This document shows positions 32,742-41,372 of a stretch of 64,000 bases of DNA, in pieces (within the stretch, counting starts at the first letter, position 1; each line of letters opens with the position of its first letter). The notes beneath the pieces are model-generated. The model saw only the letters and a program-made list of their open reading frames with translations. It ran no database searches and had not been told where the DNA came from. Origin of the DNA: Anabaena sp. WA102 (GTDB taxonomy: Bacteria; Cyanobacteriota; Cyanobacteriia; Cyanobacteriales; Nostocaceae); assembly GCF_001277295.1 (NCBI RefSeq), contig NZ_CP011456.1:1302001-1366000 (forward strand), read 5' to 3'. Position numbers and translations under genes: made by a program.

Positions 32742-33644
32742 TTATCTTCTTTCCACATTCGGATGTTCTTGGGTATTAACATCCAATTCTTCTCGGCGCA
32801 GAGTTTCTTCCGCTTCAATAGTTTCGTGATCTACAACTTTATCAACTCTGACTTCTTCTCGTAAGAAAGCTTCTTTATGAATATCCGCAGTTTCTTCATA
32901 AAGTTCTATTCGACTCACTTCTGTCGTCCCAAAGCTGTCGCTACCTAAAGCCACCGTTTCTCCCGCAGTTGTAGGAGTGACTCGTTCAATGACAATTCTT
33001 TCTTTATCTATGGGAACTGAAACCCGCGCTTTTTCTGTTTCTGTATGTTTCCCAACAATCACTTCTCCCGTTTTGGCGCGGACTTTGTTGGCAATTAATC
33101 GTTCTTGATATAGTTTGAAAGTTTGATGATCCTGATCATTCAAAGCATATAGAGCCGGATCTGCTTTATAGTCATAGGCAGCACTGCCGTTACCGGACTT
33201 TCTCGGTGGGGCTATGGGAGGGGCTACCATAGTAGCTCCCGCAGGTCGAGAACTGGCTGTATCTACAGAACCGGAACTTTCTAAGAATGCTTCGGAACGA
33301 TACACTCCTCTGACTTGTTCTTCATAGTTATAATCAATTTCTTTGTGTTCGTTAAATTCGGGTAAATTCTCCGCTTGTTGTTTGGTCATTCCCACTGTAT
33401 AAATCCGTTCAGAGGTATGATCAATGCGCGAACGACCAACTGGCAATAAAACTTTTTTCCCAAAAATCCACAAACCTAAATCAACAACAAAATAGCGAAA
33501 ATGTCCTTGGTCATCTACTAAAATATCGCTGACTGTGCCAATTTTTTCATCTGCGGTTGCATAGACACCCATACCTTTGATATCTTTGCCTTCAAAACTT
33601 TCTCGATAATTCGGATCAAATTCTTTAATTTTCAAAAGAGGCAT
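32742..33644 (-). CDS. PRC-barrel and DUF2382 domain stress protein
   Basis: 300 residues from the ATG at 33644, preferred over 33731 because the family begins MPLLKIKEFDPNYRE and GGAG lies upstream; the longer version adds a low-complexity leader. PRC-barrel at about 1-105 (GMGVYATADEKIGTVSDILV; FRYFVVDLGLW). DUF2382 at about 165-295 (HQTFKLYQERLIANKVRAKT; VSVPIDKERIVIERV; REEVRVDKVVDHETIEAEE). Known: these proteins are common in desiccation-tolerant cyanobacteria and actinobacteria, usually near CsbD/YflT genes as here. First gene of the cluster, so its promoter probably drives the set. Confidence 0.88.
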   Translation of the reverse strand: MPLLKIKEFDPNYRESFEGKDIKGMGVYATADEKIGTVSDILVDDQGHFRYFVVDLGLWIFGKKVLLPVGRSRIDHTSERIYTVGMTKQQAENLPEFNEHKEIDYNYEEQVRGVYRSEAFLESSGSVDTASSRPAGATMVAPPIAPPRKSGNGSAAYDYKADPALYALNDQDHQTFKLYQERLIANKVRAKTGEVIVGKHTETEKARVSVPIDKERIVIERVTPTTAGETVALGSDSFGTTEVSRIELYEETADIHKEAFLREEVRVDKVVDHETIEAEETLRREELDVNTQEHPNVERR

Positions 33645-34170
33645 ACTATTTCCATCTCCACTTTTTACGGATGTGGAACAGGTTGATAATTTTGCTCCTG
33701 TTCCAGTTTCACCATCAGTTGATGTCATCAAATACCAATTATTCTCAACATTAGAACCTGGTACAATTGGGTTATTAGTTTTTCTGCTCTGTTAGTTCTA
33801 ATATGTATACATTAGTTATTTTTATGATTAAGACCGTCCATCAAAGGGTTGATTATGCTTGTATGTCAATAGACAGAGATTCTCAACCAAGTAAATGTGC
33901 AGAAAAGTTCAGATCCCCGACTTCTTGGAGAAGTCGGGGATCTAGGTGGGTTTAAAAGTGTATAAATTCGTTTATAGCCAAATAATCTAAAAATTTCTCT
34001 TGGGGAAAATCGCAAATAATACACTCGGTGTCAAAAAATTGCATTAAAATCACTACGGCGGTAATCTTTGGGTGTGAGTTTGAGGTATTTTTAAGTCAGC
34101 TTGACGATAAAATTAATCCACTTCCTGCGGTCTTTAGGCTTACTGCGCTAAAAAATTAGAGAGTTAATTT
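33645..34170. other. 525-bp divergent gap upstream of the stress cluster
   Basis: Must contain the stress-cluster promoter (minus) and that of the YdcF-like gene (plus). A member of the AGATCCCCGACTTCT hairpin family lies at 33911-33943 in the middle, oddly not at any gene end. No further gene; no clear sigma boxes assigned. Confidence 0.6.
33911..33943. terminator. AGATCCCCGACTTCT hairpin, copy 3 (between divergent genes)
   Basis: 15-bp stem with a TGG loop. Unlike the other copies it is not behind a gene end, so here it may be a dispersed repeat or insulator rather than a functional terminator. Confidence 0.6.
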
Positions 34171-34857
34171 ATGTTTCAGTTGTTAAGCCGGGTTTTGCTA
34201 TGGCTCTTAATTGGTGTTGTAGCCTTTTCTTTGTTTCAAAGATTCTATCCATCAGTAACTTTTGTCGGCAGATTTGTTTTAGGGTTAGTCATTGTTGTTT
34301 TAGCTTTAGCATTTCTCAATCCCAATGAACCAGCATTGGCTTCATTGTGGCGATTTATCTCCTTCCCGCTCAAGCCTTTGGGCGCTTCGGTTTTAATGTT
34401 GTTTCTAGCTGCTCAAAAAATCAAAGGCGGTGGCATTGATAAACCGGGCGGTTTTTTATTAGGATGGGCTTTGACGGTTTTGCTTTTGTCCAGCACGCCA
34501 GCGATCGCTTACTTCCTAGTCAGATCACCCGTTGCTACAGTTGGGGAGATGAACATCAATCAGCCAACTGCCCCATCTACCTTAGTGGCCTTTGATCTGG
34601 CAAATCCTAATTTCACAATCTCAGATATTGGGCAAAATATCATCCCACGTAAGGTAGAGATAAATTCTCCAACTATAGCCTTCAATAGTCTGACTGCGAA
34701 TATCCCTTCCTATCTCCTCCAAAATCCTCAAGCAATCAGCACCCGCGGGTTACGGGTAGAAGACTTTGTTCCTAATGCAGAAACACTGCAACTTACTACC
34801 CAAGTATGGGAAAGTTATCTCAATCAGATTTATGTTTTCCTACGTGGCCGGACGTAG
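34171..34857 (+). CDS. YdcF/DUF218-like membrane protein apparently lacking its catalytic core
   Basis: 228 residues. The first 125 carry three to four membrane helices (LSRVLLWLLIGVVAFSLF; FPLKPLGASVLMLFLAAQKI; ALTVLLLSSTPAIAYFL), and the end (LRVEDFVPNAETLQLTTQVW, then IYVFLRGR) matches, from memory, the termini of a longer cyanobacterial YdcF-family protein whose central DUF218 domain binds nucleotide or lipid carrier. Here only about 70 unrelated residues connect the two parts, with no DUF218 motif. It could be a deletion derivative or a natural short family. Inner membrane. Confidence 0.5.
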   Translation: MFQLLSRVLLWLLIGVVAFSLFQRFYPSVTFVGRFVLGLVIVVLALAFLNPNEPALASLWRFISFPLKPLGASVLMLFLAAQKIKGGGIDKPGGFLLGWALTVLLLSSTPAIAYFLVRSPVATVGEMNINQPTAPSTLVAFDLANPNFTISDIGQNIIPRKVEINSPTIAFNSLTANIPSYLLQNPQAISTRGLRVEDFVPNAETLQLTTQVWESYLNQIYVFLRGRT

Positions 34858-34985
34858 AGGAGGTAGGGGGTAGAGGGAGTAGGGGGAGTAGGGGGAGTAG
34901 GGGGGTAGGGGGAGTAGGGGGGTAGGGGGAGTGGGGGGAGTGGGGGGAGTAGGGGAGAAATTTCGTTCGTTCGTTCGTTCTTTCT
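34858..34985. repeat. 9-mer G-rich tandem array and TTCG tetramers
   Basis: About ten GGGGGAGTA/GGGGGGTAG units (34862-34955) followed by TTCGTTCGTTCGTTCG (about 34965-34980). Same array type as 6966, 53690 and 63718. Confidence 0.85.
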
Positions 34986-35039
34986 TCTTTCTTTCTGTTG
35001 ACTATTCTTACAATACCAAAAAGTTAGATAATTGTTGGC

Positions 35040-36791
35040 ATGGCCAAATCTCACAGACTTGATAAAATCGCTGCTTATTTACGCCCCTATTGGCGCGAAA
35101 CCGTTTTCGGTATTATTGCTTTATTAGTTGTCAATGGGCTGGGTGTATATATTCCTTTGTTAATCCGTTCAGGGGTAGATACTCTATCTAAGAGTTTTAG
35201 TTTTCGCCAAATCATCCATTATGTAGTCCTTATCGCCCTACTTAGTTCCGCTATGTGGATGATGCGAATGGCTTCTCGGATTTGGATATTTGGTGTGGGA
35301 AGACAGGTAGAATTTGACCTCAAACAGCGGATTTTTCAACACCTGCTGCAATTAGAACCTGCTTATTTTACGGTTAATACTCCTGGGGATTTAATTAGTC
35401 GCGCTACCAGTGATGTAGATAATATTCGACGGTTGGTAGGTTTTGCTGTATTAAGTTTGGCAAATACTTTTTTTGCCTATACTCTGACATTACCAGTGAT
35501 GTTGTCTCTGAGTGCGGAACTGACATTGGCATCATTAGCAGTGTACCCGTTCATGTTTATGATGGTGCATTTTTTTAGCGATCGCTTGCGTAATGAACAA
35601 ACCGCCGTCCAGGAAGAACTTGCAGAAATTAGTGAACTGGTGCGGGAAGATATGAGCGGTATGGCGCTGATTAAAATTTACGCCCAAGAAGACAATGAGC
35701 GTCAAGCATTTAACCGGAAAAATGAGCAGCTATTAACCGCTAACCTCAAACTAGCTAAAACTCGCAACACCCTATTTCCCCTGATTGGTGGATTAGCAAG
35801 TCTCAGTTCTTTGATGATTATTTGGTTAGGTACAGCAAGAATATCCGCTGGAACTCTTGCAATTGGTGATTTTCTGGCTTTGCTAATTTATGTAGAGCGA
35901 TTAATTTTCCCTACCGCTTTATTAGGATTCACTATTACTGCTTACCAACGGGGTGAAGTGAGTATTGATCGCTTGGAAACTATTCTCAGCGTGACTCCGA
36001 AAATTCAAGACACACCAGACGCTATCCATGTAGAACCCAGCCAACTCAAAGGGGAATTGACAGCAGTAAACTTTAGTTATACTTACCCCGGTGTAAATAC
36101 CCCAGTTTTAGAACATCTGAATTTTCAGATCGCACCTGGGGAAGTAGTAGCTATTGTTGGTCCGGTTGGTTCAGGAAAATCAACCTTAGCGAATGCTGTC
36201 CCCAGATTATTGGATATTCAGCCAGGACAGTTGTTTTTAGATGGGTTGGATATTACAAAATTAGCTGTGAGTGATTTACGTGGTGCGATCGCCTACGTAC
36301 CACAAGATAGCTTTTTATTCAGTACCACCGTCAAAAATAATATCCGTTATGGTGATCCCGTCTCCGCCGCAGAAGACGTAGTTTACGCCGCCAAAATGGC
36401 GCAAATTGACGCAGAAATTCAGAATTTCCCCCAACAGTATGAAACCCTAGTGGGTGAGCGAGGAATTACCCTTTCTGGTGGACAAAGACAACGCACAGCT
36501 TTAGCAAGAGCAATGTTAATTGATGCCCCCATCTTGCTGTTGGATGATGCCCTATCCAGTGTAGACAATCAAACTGCTACACAAATCCTCACCAATCTGG
36601 CTACAGGGACAAAAAGAAAAACCGTAATTTTTATTACTCACCAACTTGCTGCTGCTGCCACATCTGACCGAATTTTGGTCATGGAACAGGGGAAAATCGT
36701 TCAAACGGGTCATCACTCAGAACTGGTAGAACAGCCTGGACTTTATCAAAATTTGTGGAATCAACATCAAGTAGAAGAACTATTACATTGA
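35040..36791 (+). CDS. ABC exporter with fused membrane and ATPase domains (MsbA-like)
   Basis: 583 residues. Six-helix exporter domain (about 10-310), then the nucleotide-binding domain with Walker A GPVGSGKST, Q-loop PQDSFLF, signature LSGGQRQR, Walker B ILLLDDALSSVD and switch His in FITHQLAAA. Known: half-transporters of this type homodimerise and flip lipids, peptides or drugs outward. Substrate cannot be read. Start ATG at 35040 gives the family's usual N-terminus (HRLDKIAAYLRPYW). Single gene following a G-rich repeat array. Confidence 0.92.
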   Translation: MAKSHRLDKIAAYLRPYWRETVFGIIALLVVNGLGVYIPLLIRSGVDTLSKSFSFRQIIHYVVLIALLSSAMWMMRMASRIWIFGVGRQVEFDLKQRIFQHLLQLEPAYFTVNTPGDLISRATSDVDNIRRLVGFAVLSLANTFFAYTLTLPVMLSLSAELTLASLAVYPFMFMMVHFFSDRLRNEQTAVQEELAEISELVREDMSGMALIKIYAQEDNERQAFNRKNEQLLTANLKLAKTRNTLFPLIGGLASLSSLMIIWLGTARISAGTLAIGDFLALLIYVERLIFPTALLGFTITAYQRGEVSIDRLETILSVTPKIQDTPDAIHVEPSQLKGELTAVNFSYTYPGVNTPVLEHLNFQIAPGEVVAIVGPVGSGKSTLANAVPRLLDIQPGQLFLDGLDITKLAVSDLRGAIAYVPQDSFLFSTTVKNNIRYGDPVSAAEDVVYAAKMAQIDAEIQNFPQQYETLVGERGITLSGGQRQRTALARAMLIDAPILLLDDALSSVDNQTATQILTNLATGTKRKTVIFITHQLAAAATSDRILVMEQGKIVQTGHHSELVEQPGLYQNLWNQHQVEELLH

Positions 36792-36857
36792 GCCAAAATG
36801 GATTAATTTTTGTAATAATTAGCAGTAGTATTAATTACCAACCAGCATAATCTAAAG

Positions 36858-37529
36858 ATGTCTAAAAATTCACAGTTAGTAGCTTCTGAGTCCAGTAACT
36901 TATTAACATCTAAACAGCAGGGTCTTTTAGGAGCTATCGCCATTTTAGTCGTCATTAGTTTACTGACTTCAGCCGGTGGATCACCCATTGAACATAATGT
37001 TTCCAGCACATGGGAAGGTTTTATTTGGGGCATAGCCGATCCGGTGATTAGTTTAGACCGTTTTGCAGGGATTGTAGCATTAGGTTTATTTTCCGCTAGA
37101 TTTACCCGTGGTAATTGGCTAAATATCACTTTTGTTATTGCTGCTATCTGTGGACAATTGATTAATTTATCTCCAGTGATCTTACCTGCGTCAGGAATAG
37201 CGATCGCTATTTGTACCATTGCATTAGGAGTAATGTTAGTTACACCAATTCCTATTCATTGGTTAGCAATAGCTTTATTAAGTGCTACTGCTGGGATATT
37301 TCAAGGTTACTCCGATGCTACATCCATCATCGGTGCAGAAACATTAACTATGATTATCTTCGTAATTAGTGTTGCCTTCACTCAAACAGTAATTATCATG
37401 AGTGCCAGAAAAATAGGTGTAAATTTTGGCATCAATGAAATTAATCAAATCTTACCTAAAATCATCCGTTTTGCTGGTTTAGTATTCTGTGCAATTGGTA
37501 TCGTATTTTTGGGCTACTCAATAATTTAA
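36858..37529 (+). CDS. HupE/UreJ-like membrane protein
   Basis: 223 residues, six predicted membrane helices. Matches the HupE/UreJ layout: the first conserved block GIADPVISLDRFAGIVALGLF corresponds to the family's G-x-D-H-x-L-A nickel motif, but the His is replaced by Arg (SLDRFAG). Known: HupE/UreJ are nickel or cobalt permeases or accessory proteins for hydrogenase and urease. No hydrogenase or urease genes are adjacent. The changed motif may alter or abolish metal binding. 66 bp downstream of the ABC exporter, possibly co-transcribed. Confidence 0.65.
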   Translation: MSKNSQLVASESSNLLTSKQQGLLGAIAILVVISLLTSAGGSPIEHNVSSTWEGFIWGIADPVISLDRFAGIVALGLFSARFTRGNWLNITFVIAAICGQLINLSPVILPASGIAIAICTIALGVMLVTPIPIHWLAIALLSATAGIFQGYSDATSIIGAETLTMIIFVISVAFTQTVIIMSARKIGVNFGINEINQILPKIIRFAGLVFCAIGIVFLGYSII

Positions 37530-37672
37530 CGTAGGAATTAGGGAATAGGTATTGGGATTAGCACCGCTTGGCGGAAGTTAAGGGTCAAAACTAAGAGGAA
37601 CGATGACAAGTTACTTGATTTATTAATAATGCTGATTATGAAACTATTGAATGAATATTTAGGAATATTACT

Positions 37673-38002
37673 GTGATGATTTTTCCTCAAGATTGGAGCA
37701 GGCCAGAAATGATTGCAACTGGAATAGAAACAAGAATCAGTCGCTTAGAATCTATTGTTGAACAAATTGGAGACGCTGTACTCTCGACAACTGAGACAAT
37801 TGAACGTCTTGCTCACAGAGTTGATGCCCTGAGTCTACAAATAGAAGCCCAAGGAAAACAAGTACAGCAGCAAGGTTATCAGATTTTTGCTTTATGTGAC
37901 GCTGTGCAAAGTTTGGCTGACTCGCAGAAGGATTCTATGGAACAAATCACTCAATTGTCACAAACCTTAGATGGACTTGTATCCTTATTGCAAAATGAAT
38001 AA
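37673..38002 (+). CDS. Small coiled-coil hypothetical protein
   Basis: 109 residues, a single long coiled coil from about residue 18 (TGIETRISRLESIVEQIGDA) to the C-terminus, with heptad hydrophobics and Gln-rich stretches (EAQGKQVQQQGYQIF). No signal peptide or membrane helix. Such short cyanobacterial proteins are often found near Uma2-type or mobile genes; function unknown. An STRR-like GGAGTTCAGGAGT repeat and an AAGAAAGAAG run follow (38010-38070). Confidence 0.6.
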   Translation: MMIFPQDWSRPEMIATGIETRISRLESIVEQIGDAVLSTTETIERLAHRVDALSLQIEAQGKQVQQQGYQIFALCDAVQSLADSQKDSMEQITQLSQTLDGLVSLLQNE

Positions 38003-38103
38003 TGATGGAAGGAGTTCAGGAGTTCAGGAGTCAGGAAGAGGGAAGAAGAAAGAAGAAAGAAGGAAGAAGAATTTAGAAGCTGAATTAGTAAGCCTTAATT
38101 ACC

Positions 38104-38784
38104 TTAAACTCTTAACTTTGTCACCGCGATTTTTCCAGAAAAACATATATCAACATCACTATTAGGAGTCCGTTCTCGTTTACCATATTCTCCTGTATAG
38201 TAAAAATCATCACCTTCCATTCGGTAATTAACAGGTAAAGGTTTCGTACAAGGTTGACAAAATACCACTTCTGGATCTGCTTGTTGCGGTAACAGGTGCG
38301 GTAGATTGACATTCCAAAAACATCCAGGTTCTAGAGGAAGTTCCATCAAATCCTTTAATAATGCAGATGTCCATTTAACAGCCGTATCCCAATCATAATC
38401 ACGTTTACCTTGACGATATTGAGAAACAGCAATTCCGGGAATCCCGTGCATAGCAGCCTCTCTGACAGCAGCCACAGTCCCAGAAATATACGCATCAACG
38501 CCTAAATTTCCACCAGCATTAATACCAGAAATCACATACTTGATATTTGGTGCAATATGTGAAATGGCAACTCGGATACAATCAGCAGGAGTGCCGGCGA
38601 TCGCATATTCAAAATCAGAACGCCGTTGCAGATTAATCGGTTGATGGGTAGTAACTTGATGTCCACAGCCTGATTGATGGGATTGTGGTGCGGCAATAAT
38701 TACCGATTTACCATTTACTGCTTTGAATAAAGCTGCAATCCCTGGTGCATCAATACCGTCGTCATTGGTGATAATTATAGTCAT
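38104..38784 (-). CDS. surE: 5'/3'-nucleotidase SurE
   Basis: 226 residues, normal length. A metal-dependent nucleoside monophosphate (and exopolyphosphate) phosphatase linked to stationary-phase survival. The N-terminal MTIIITNDDGIDAPGIAAL has the metal-binding Asp pair; PQSHQSGCGHQVTTHQPINL and ISGINAGGNLGVDAYISGT supply further metal and phosphate ligands. The Cys/Gly in SGCGHQ replaces the usual SGxS loop slightly. Cytoplasmic. Single gene; immediately upstream begins the partial S8/rpe duplicate. Confidence 0.95.
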   Translation of the reverse strand: MTIIITNDDGIDAPGIAALFKAVNGKSVIIAAPQSHQSGCGHQVTTHQPINLQRRSDFEYAIAGTPADCIRVAISHIAPNIKYVISGINAGGNLGVDAYISGTVAAVREAAMHGIPGIAVSQYRQGKRDYDWDTAVKWTSALLKDLMELPLEPGCFWNVNLPHLLPQQADPEVVFCQPCTKPLPVNYRMEGDDFYYTGEYGKRERTPNSDVDICFSGKIAVTKLRV

Positions 38785-38861
38785 ACTATGTTTTTTTAAT
38801 ACTTATTATATCCGTTTAGGTTGGTAATTGCTAGAATTCTTCTTTGTGATTTTTCTGCTAT

Positions 38862-38937
38862 GGCTTACCAAGCTAAAGCATCAAGTTGAGTTGAGTCGCT
38901 TTATTAACCTGCTTCTAAAATTGCACCCGAATTTTAT
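38862..38937 (-). pseudogene. Fragment of the 3' end of an S8 peptidase gene
   Basis: About 76 bp, similar to the end of the S8 gene at 41873-43465. On the minus strand it reads KIRVQF, stop, KQVNKATQ, against KIRVQFKKQVNEATQ in the intact gene, followed by a frameshift. It joins directly onto the rpe fragment at 38938. The pair thus reproduces the S8/rpe junction region minus everything between, and shows a local duplication with internal deletion. Confidence 0.85.
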
Positions 38938-39219
38938 GTGCTGATTATCAGTGTTAACCCCGGTTTTGGTGGTCAAAGCTTCATTCCTAGCGTAGTTCCT
39001 AAAATCCGCAAGTTGCGTCAAATGTGTGATGAACGCGGTTTAGATCCTTGGACTGAAGTTGATGGGGGACTCAAAGCTAATAATACTTGGCAAGTTTTGG
39101 AAGCTGGTGCGAATGCTATTGTAGCGGGTTCGGCTGTGTTCAATGCTCCTGATTATGCTGAGGCGATTACCAATATCCGTAACAGTAAGCGTCCTAGTCC
39201 AGAATTAGCTGCTGTTTAA
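38938..39219 (+). pseudogene. 3' fragment of ribulose-phosphate 3-epimerase gene (duplicate)
   Basis: 93 codons equal to the C-terminal 40% of the intact rpe at 43583-44290 with only a few substitutions (for example EVDGGLKANNTWQVLEAGAN identical; RPSPEL against RPTPEL). The similarity continues past the stop through the terminator hairpin. It lacks the N-terminal TIM-barrel half and its metal ligands, so it cannot be an epimerase. No ribosome-binding site. High similarity implies a recent event or gene conversion with the intact copy. Confidence 0.92.
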
Positions 39220-39246
39220 TTTAATACTTGTGATTAAGTAAGACTC

Positions 39247-39279
39247 AGATCCCCGACTTCTTTGAGAAGTCGGGGATCT
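39247..39279 (+). terminator. Terminator hairpin after the rpe fragment (copy 4)
   Basis: 15-bp stem AGATCCCCGACTTCT, TTG loop, then ATTTTT. It is the duplicate of the hairpin after intact rpe (44318-44350), including flanking bases. Confidence 0.85.
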
Positions 39280-39363
39280 ATTTTTAAAGAATTGCAAAAA
39301 ATGAGCTATTTGAGTTAATTAATGAAATAATAAAATTGTTCAAACTTCCATAGTTTAAGATAG

Positions 39364-40464
39364 ATGTCTCTATTTACCAAATTATTTTACCTCAGCTCCT
39401 CAGTTAATAAACCACTTGAAAATTATTTTACTGAAATAGTCGTTTGTTTTTTGCACCACAATCAAGATATTTTGATTGCTTGGTTGAAATCTTATTCAAT
39501 TATCATTGAAGATAACTATTCTAACATCAAAGTTTTATCTCAAGAGAGATATAAAAACGAAAAAAGTATAATTGATATACAAATTGAGCTATCAAATGGA
39601 ATAGACACAGATTTGATATTTATTGAGTCAAAAATTGGTGCTAAAGATCCAAACAATAATTTAAAAAAATATGCTGAAATTTTGAGAAGTTTACCAAATA
39701 TCAGACATCGAATTTTAATTTATATCACTCGTAAAGATGATCCGAAAGACGAAATTAAGGTTTATACATCAAATTTATTACCACAAGTAAGTTTTTACTC
39801 ATTGAAATGGCAAGATTTCTATGAATTTTTAAATGAGCATGAAGCTGATAGTTTAAAACCTGATACTCTAAAAATAGAGATATTAAAGTTTATGGAGAAA
39901 AAAGAAATGTCTAAGAATAAGGAATTTTCACTTATTGATTTAGTATCAATGATAACTTATCGTAATTTTGTCAAAAAAACTAGCAAGCTCATGGAGTCTA
40001 CTTTTAGTGATGAAGTGAAAAATAAATTTATTGAAAATTTTGGTTATGAAAATGTCATCACGCCAAATTTAAAAACATTGGGAGATGATGCTATCACCAA
40101 AGGGTTTCCAGACTGGCACTTTAGATATTTTCTAGGATACTTTGATTTTACTCCAGAAGAAAATTCAACAGAATATCCAAATATAGAACATCTTAAGTTA
40201 GGTGTAGCTATTGGCGCATCGGCTAAATACAGAAGGCGTAGTAAATTTTGTCTTGAATCTATGGATAAAGTTGAGTATGAGCGTGATTGGAGTAAACGTA
40301 TAAATGATGATGGATGGATGACTATTGATTATACAATAAATATTCAAGAATTGTTATCTGGAAAAGATCATTTATCAAACATCAGAAATTATTTTTTAGA
40401 ATCCATTGACGAACTGAAAAAAATTCATGATGAATATTTTTATTGGAACAATTTAACTAAATAA
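39364..40464 (+). CDS. PD-(D/E)XK nuclease family protein
   Basis: 366 residues. N-terminal nuclease core: IIDIQIEL, TDLIFIESKIGAKDPNN and LKKYAEILR give the acidic residue, the E-x-K motif and the Gln/Tyr helix of PDDEXK_4-type enzymes. The C-terminal two thirds (from about 170) have no recognised domain. Very Lys/Asn/Ile-rich and more AT-rich than its neighbours, which suggests horizontal acquisition. No methylase or ATPase partner is adjacent. It lies between the two rpe copies with an antitoxin/PIN pair and Uma2, an accessory or defence-like setting (inference). Target unknown. Confidence 0.75.
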   Translation: MSLFTKLFYLSSSVNKPLENYFTEIVVCFLHHNQDILIAWLKSYSIIIEDNYSNIKVLSQERYKNEKSIIDIQIELSNGIDTDLIFIESKIGAKDPNNNLKKYAEILRSLPNIRHRILIYITRKDDPKDEIKVYTSNLLPQVSFYSLKWQDFYEFLNEHEADSLKPDTLKIEILKFMEKKEMSKNKEFSLIDLVSMITYRNFVKKTSKLMESTFSDEVKNKFIENFGYENVITPNLKTLGDDAITKGFPDWHFRYFLGYFDFTPEENSTEYPNIEHLKLGVAIGASAKYRRRSKFCLESMDKVEYERDWSKRINDDGWMTIDYTINIQELLSGKDHLSNIRNYFLESIDELKKIHDEYFYWNNLTK

Positions 40465-40513
40465 AAAACAACACAAGAAGCTAAAGAAGAATATGAATCT
40501 TAATGATCAGTAA

Positions 40514-40541
40514 TTTGGGTTAAGCGCATTTATGCTAAAAT
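40514..40541 (+). promoter_or_regulatory. Possible promoter of the antitoxin/PIN pair
   Basis: TTGGGT (40514-40519), 16-nt spacer, TAAAAT (40536-40541), about 30 nt before the antitoxin start, with a strong Shine-Dalgarno AAGGAG at 40560-40565. Boxes are only near consensus. Confidence 0.4.
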
Positions 40542-40573
40542 GCCATTACCACACTCTGTAAGGAGTTTTTTGT

Positions 40574-40855
40574 ATGGCTAACGTTACTTACGATGAAATT
40601 TTTGGAGCAGTATTAACCTTACCTCCTCTATACAGAGCAATGCTTGCTGAACATCTTCTCAAAAGTCTTGATGAAAAGGAGCAAATTCAACTGGCTACAC
40701 AGTTATTGCAATGGGTAGAAGTAAAGATTAATAAAGAACCTCAGTCTATGCCAAATAAAGGATTACGACAGCCAGGACTCGGTTTAGGTTCTTGTATATT
40801 CACTGATGACTTTGATGATCCACTACCTGATGAGTTTTGGCTTGGTGAAACATGA
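40574..40855 (+). CDS. Antitoxin-like protein preceding a PIN toxin
   Basis: 93 residues. The N-terminal half (IFGAVLTLPPLYRAMLAEHL, LLKSLDEKEQ) resembles addiction-module (RelB/ParD-like) helices; the C-terminal tail GSCIFTDDFDDPLPDEFWLG is the acidic, toxin-wrapping tail seen on DUF2281-type cyanobacterial antitoxins. Overlaps the PIN gene by 4 bp (ATGA), so the two are translationally coupled. Known role: binds and blocks the PIN RNase and represses the operon. A good ribosome-binding site precedes it. Confidence 0.8.
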   Translation: MANVTYDEIFGAVLTLPPLYRAMLAEHLLKSLDEKEQIQLATQLLQWVEVKINKEPQSMPNKGLRQPGLGLGSCIFTDDFDDPLPDEFWLGET

Positions 40856-41238
40856 AATTACTATTCGATACCCACACTTTTATGTGGTGGCATAGCGAAC
40901 CAGACCGTATACCTAGAGACACGCTAACATTACTTCAAAATCCCAATCATGAGTTACTTCTGAGCATAGTCAGCCTATGGGAAATGCAAATCAAAATTCA
41001 GTTAGGGAAATTAACTCTTAGAGATGATTTAGAACTTATGCTAAAAACTCAGCAGGAGCAAAATAATATTACTTTATTATCTATAACATTTCTCCATATT
41101 CTGGAACTAAAAAACTTACCTCTACACCACAAAGATCCATTTGATAGACTTCTACTAGCTCAATCTAAAGTTGAAAATGCAACATTAATTAGTCGAGACT
41201 CAGTTTTCCAAAACTATGACTGTCCTGTAATTTGGTAA
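40852..41238 (+). CDS. PIN-domain toxin (VapC-type RNase)
   Basis: 128 residues. Catalytic acidic residues of the PIN fold are all visible: Asp6 in LLFDTHTFMWW, Glu in SIVSLWEMQIK (about 44), Asp in HKDPFDRLLLAQS (about 99) and Asp in LISRDSVFQ (about 117). Known: VapC-like toxins are Mg2+-dependent RNases cutting tRNA or rRNA loops. Paired with the upstream antitoxin by a 4-bp overlap. This module appears intact, unlike hicBA in the same window. Confidence 0.9.
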   Translation: MKLLFDTHTFMWWHSEPDRIPRDTLTLLQNPNHELLLSIVSLWEMQIKIQLGKLTLRDDLELMLKTQQEQNNITLLSITFLHILELKNLPLHHKDPFDRLLLAQSKVENATLISRDSVFQNYDCPVIW

Positions 41239-41372
41239 TCGCTAACTCTTTTAGTATAAGTAGCGATCACTAATCGCTCTGTAGGAATAGCTAACTTATT
41301 ATTTCTCTTTGTTTTATTCCTTTGAAAAATCCGTTAAAATAATATTGGTCTGATCAATCTAGGTAAATGATT

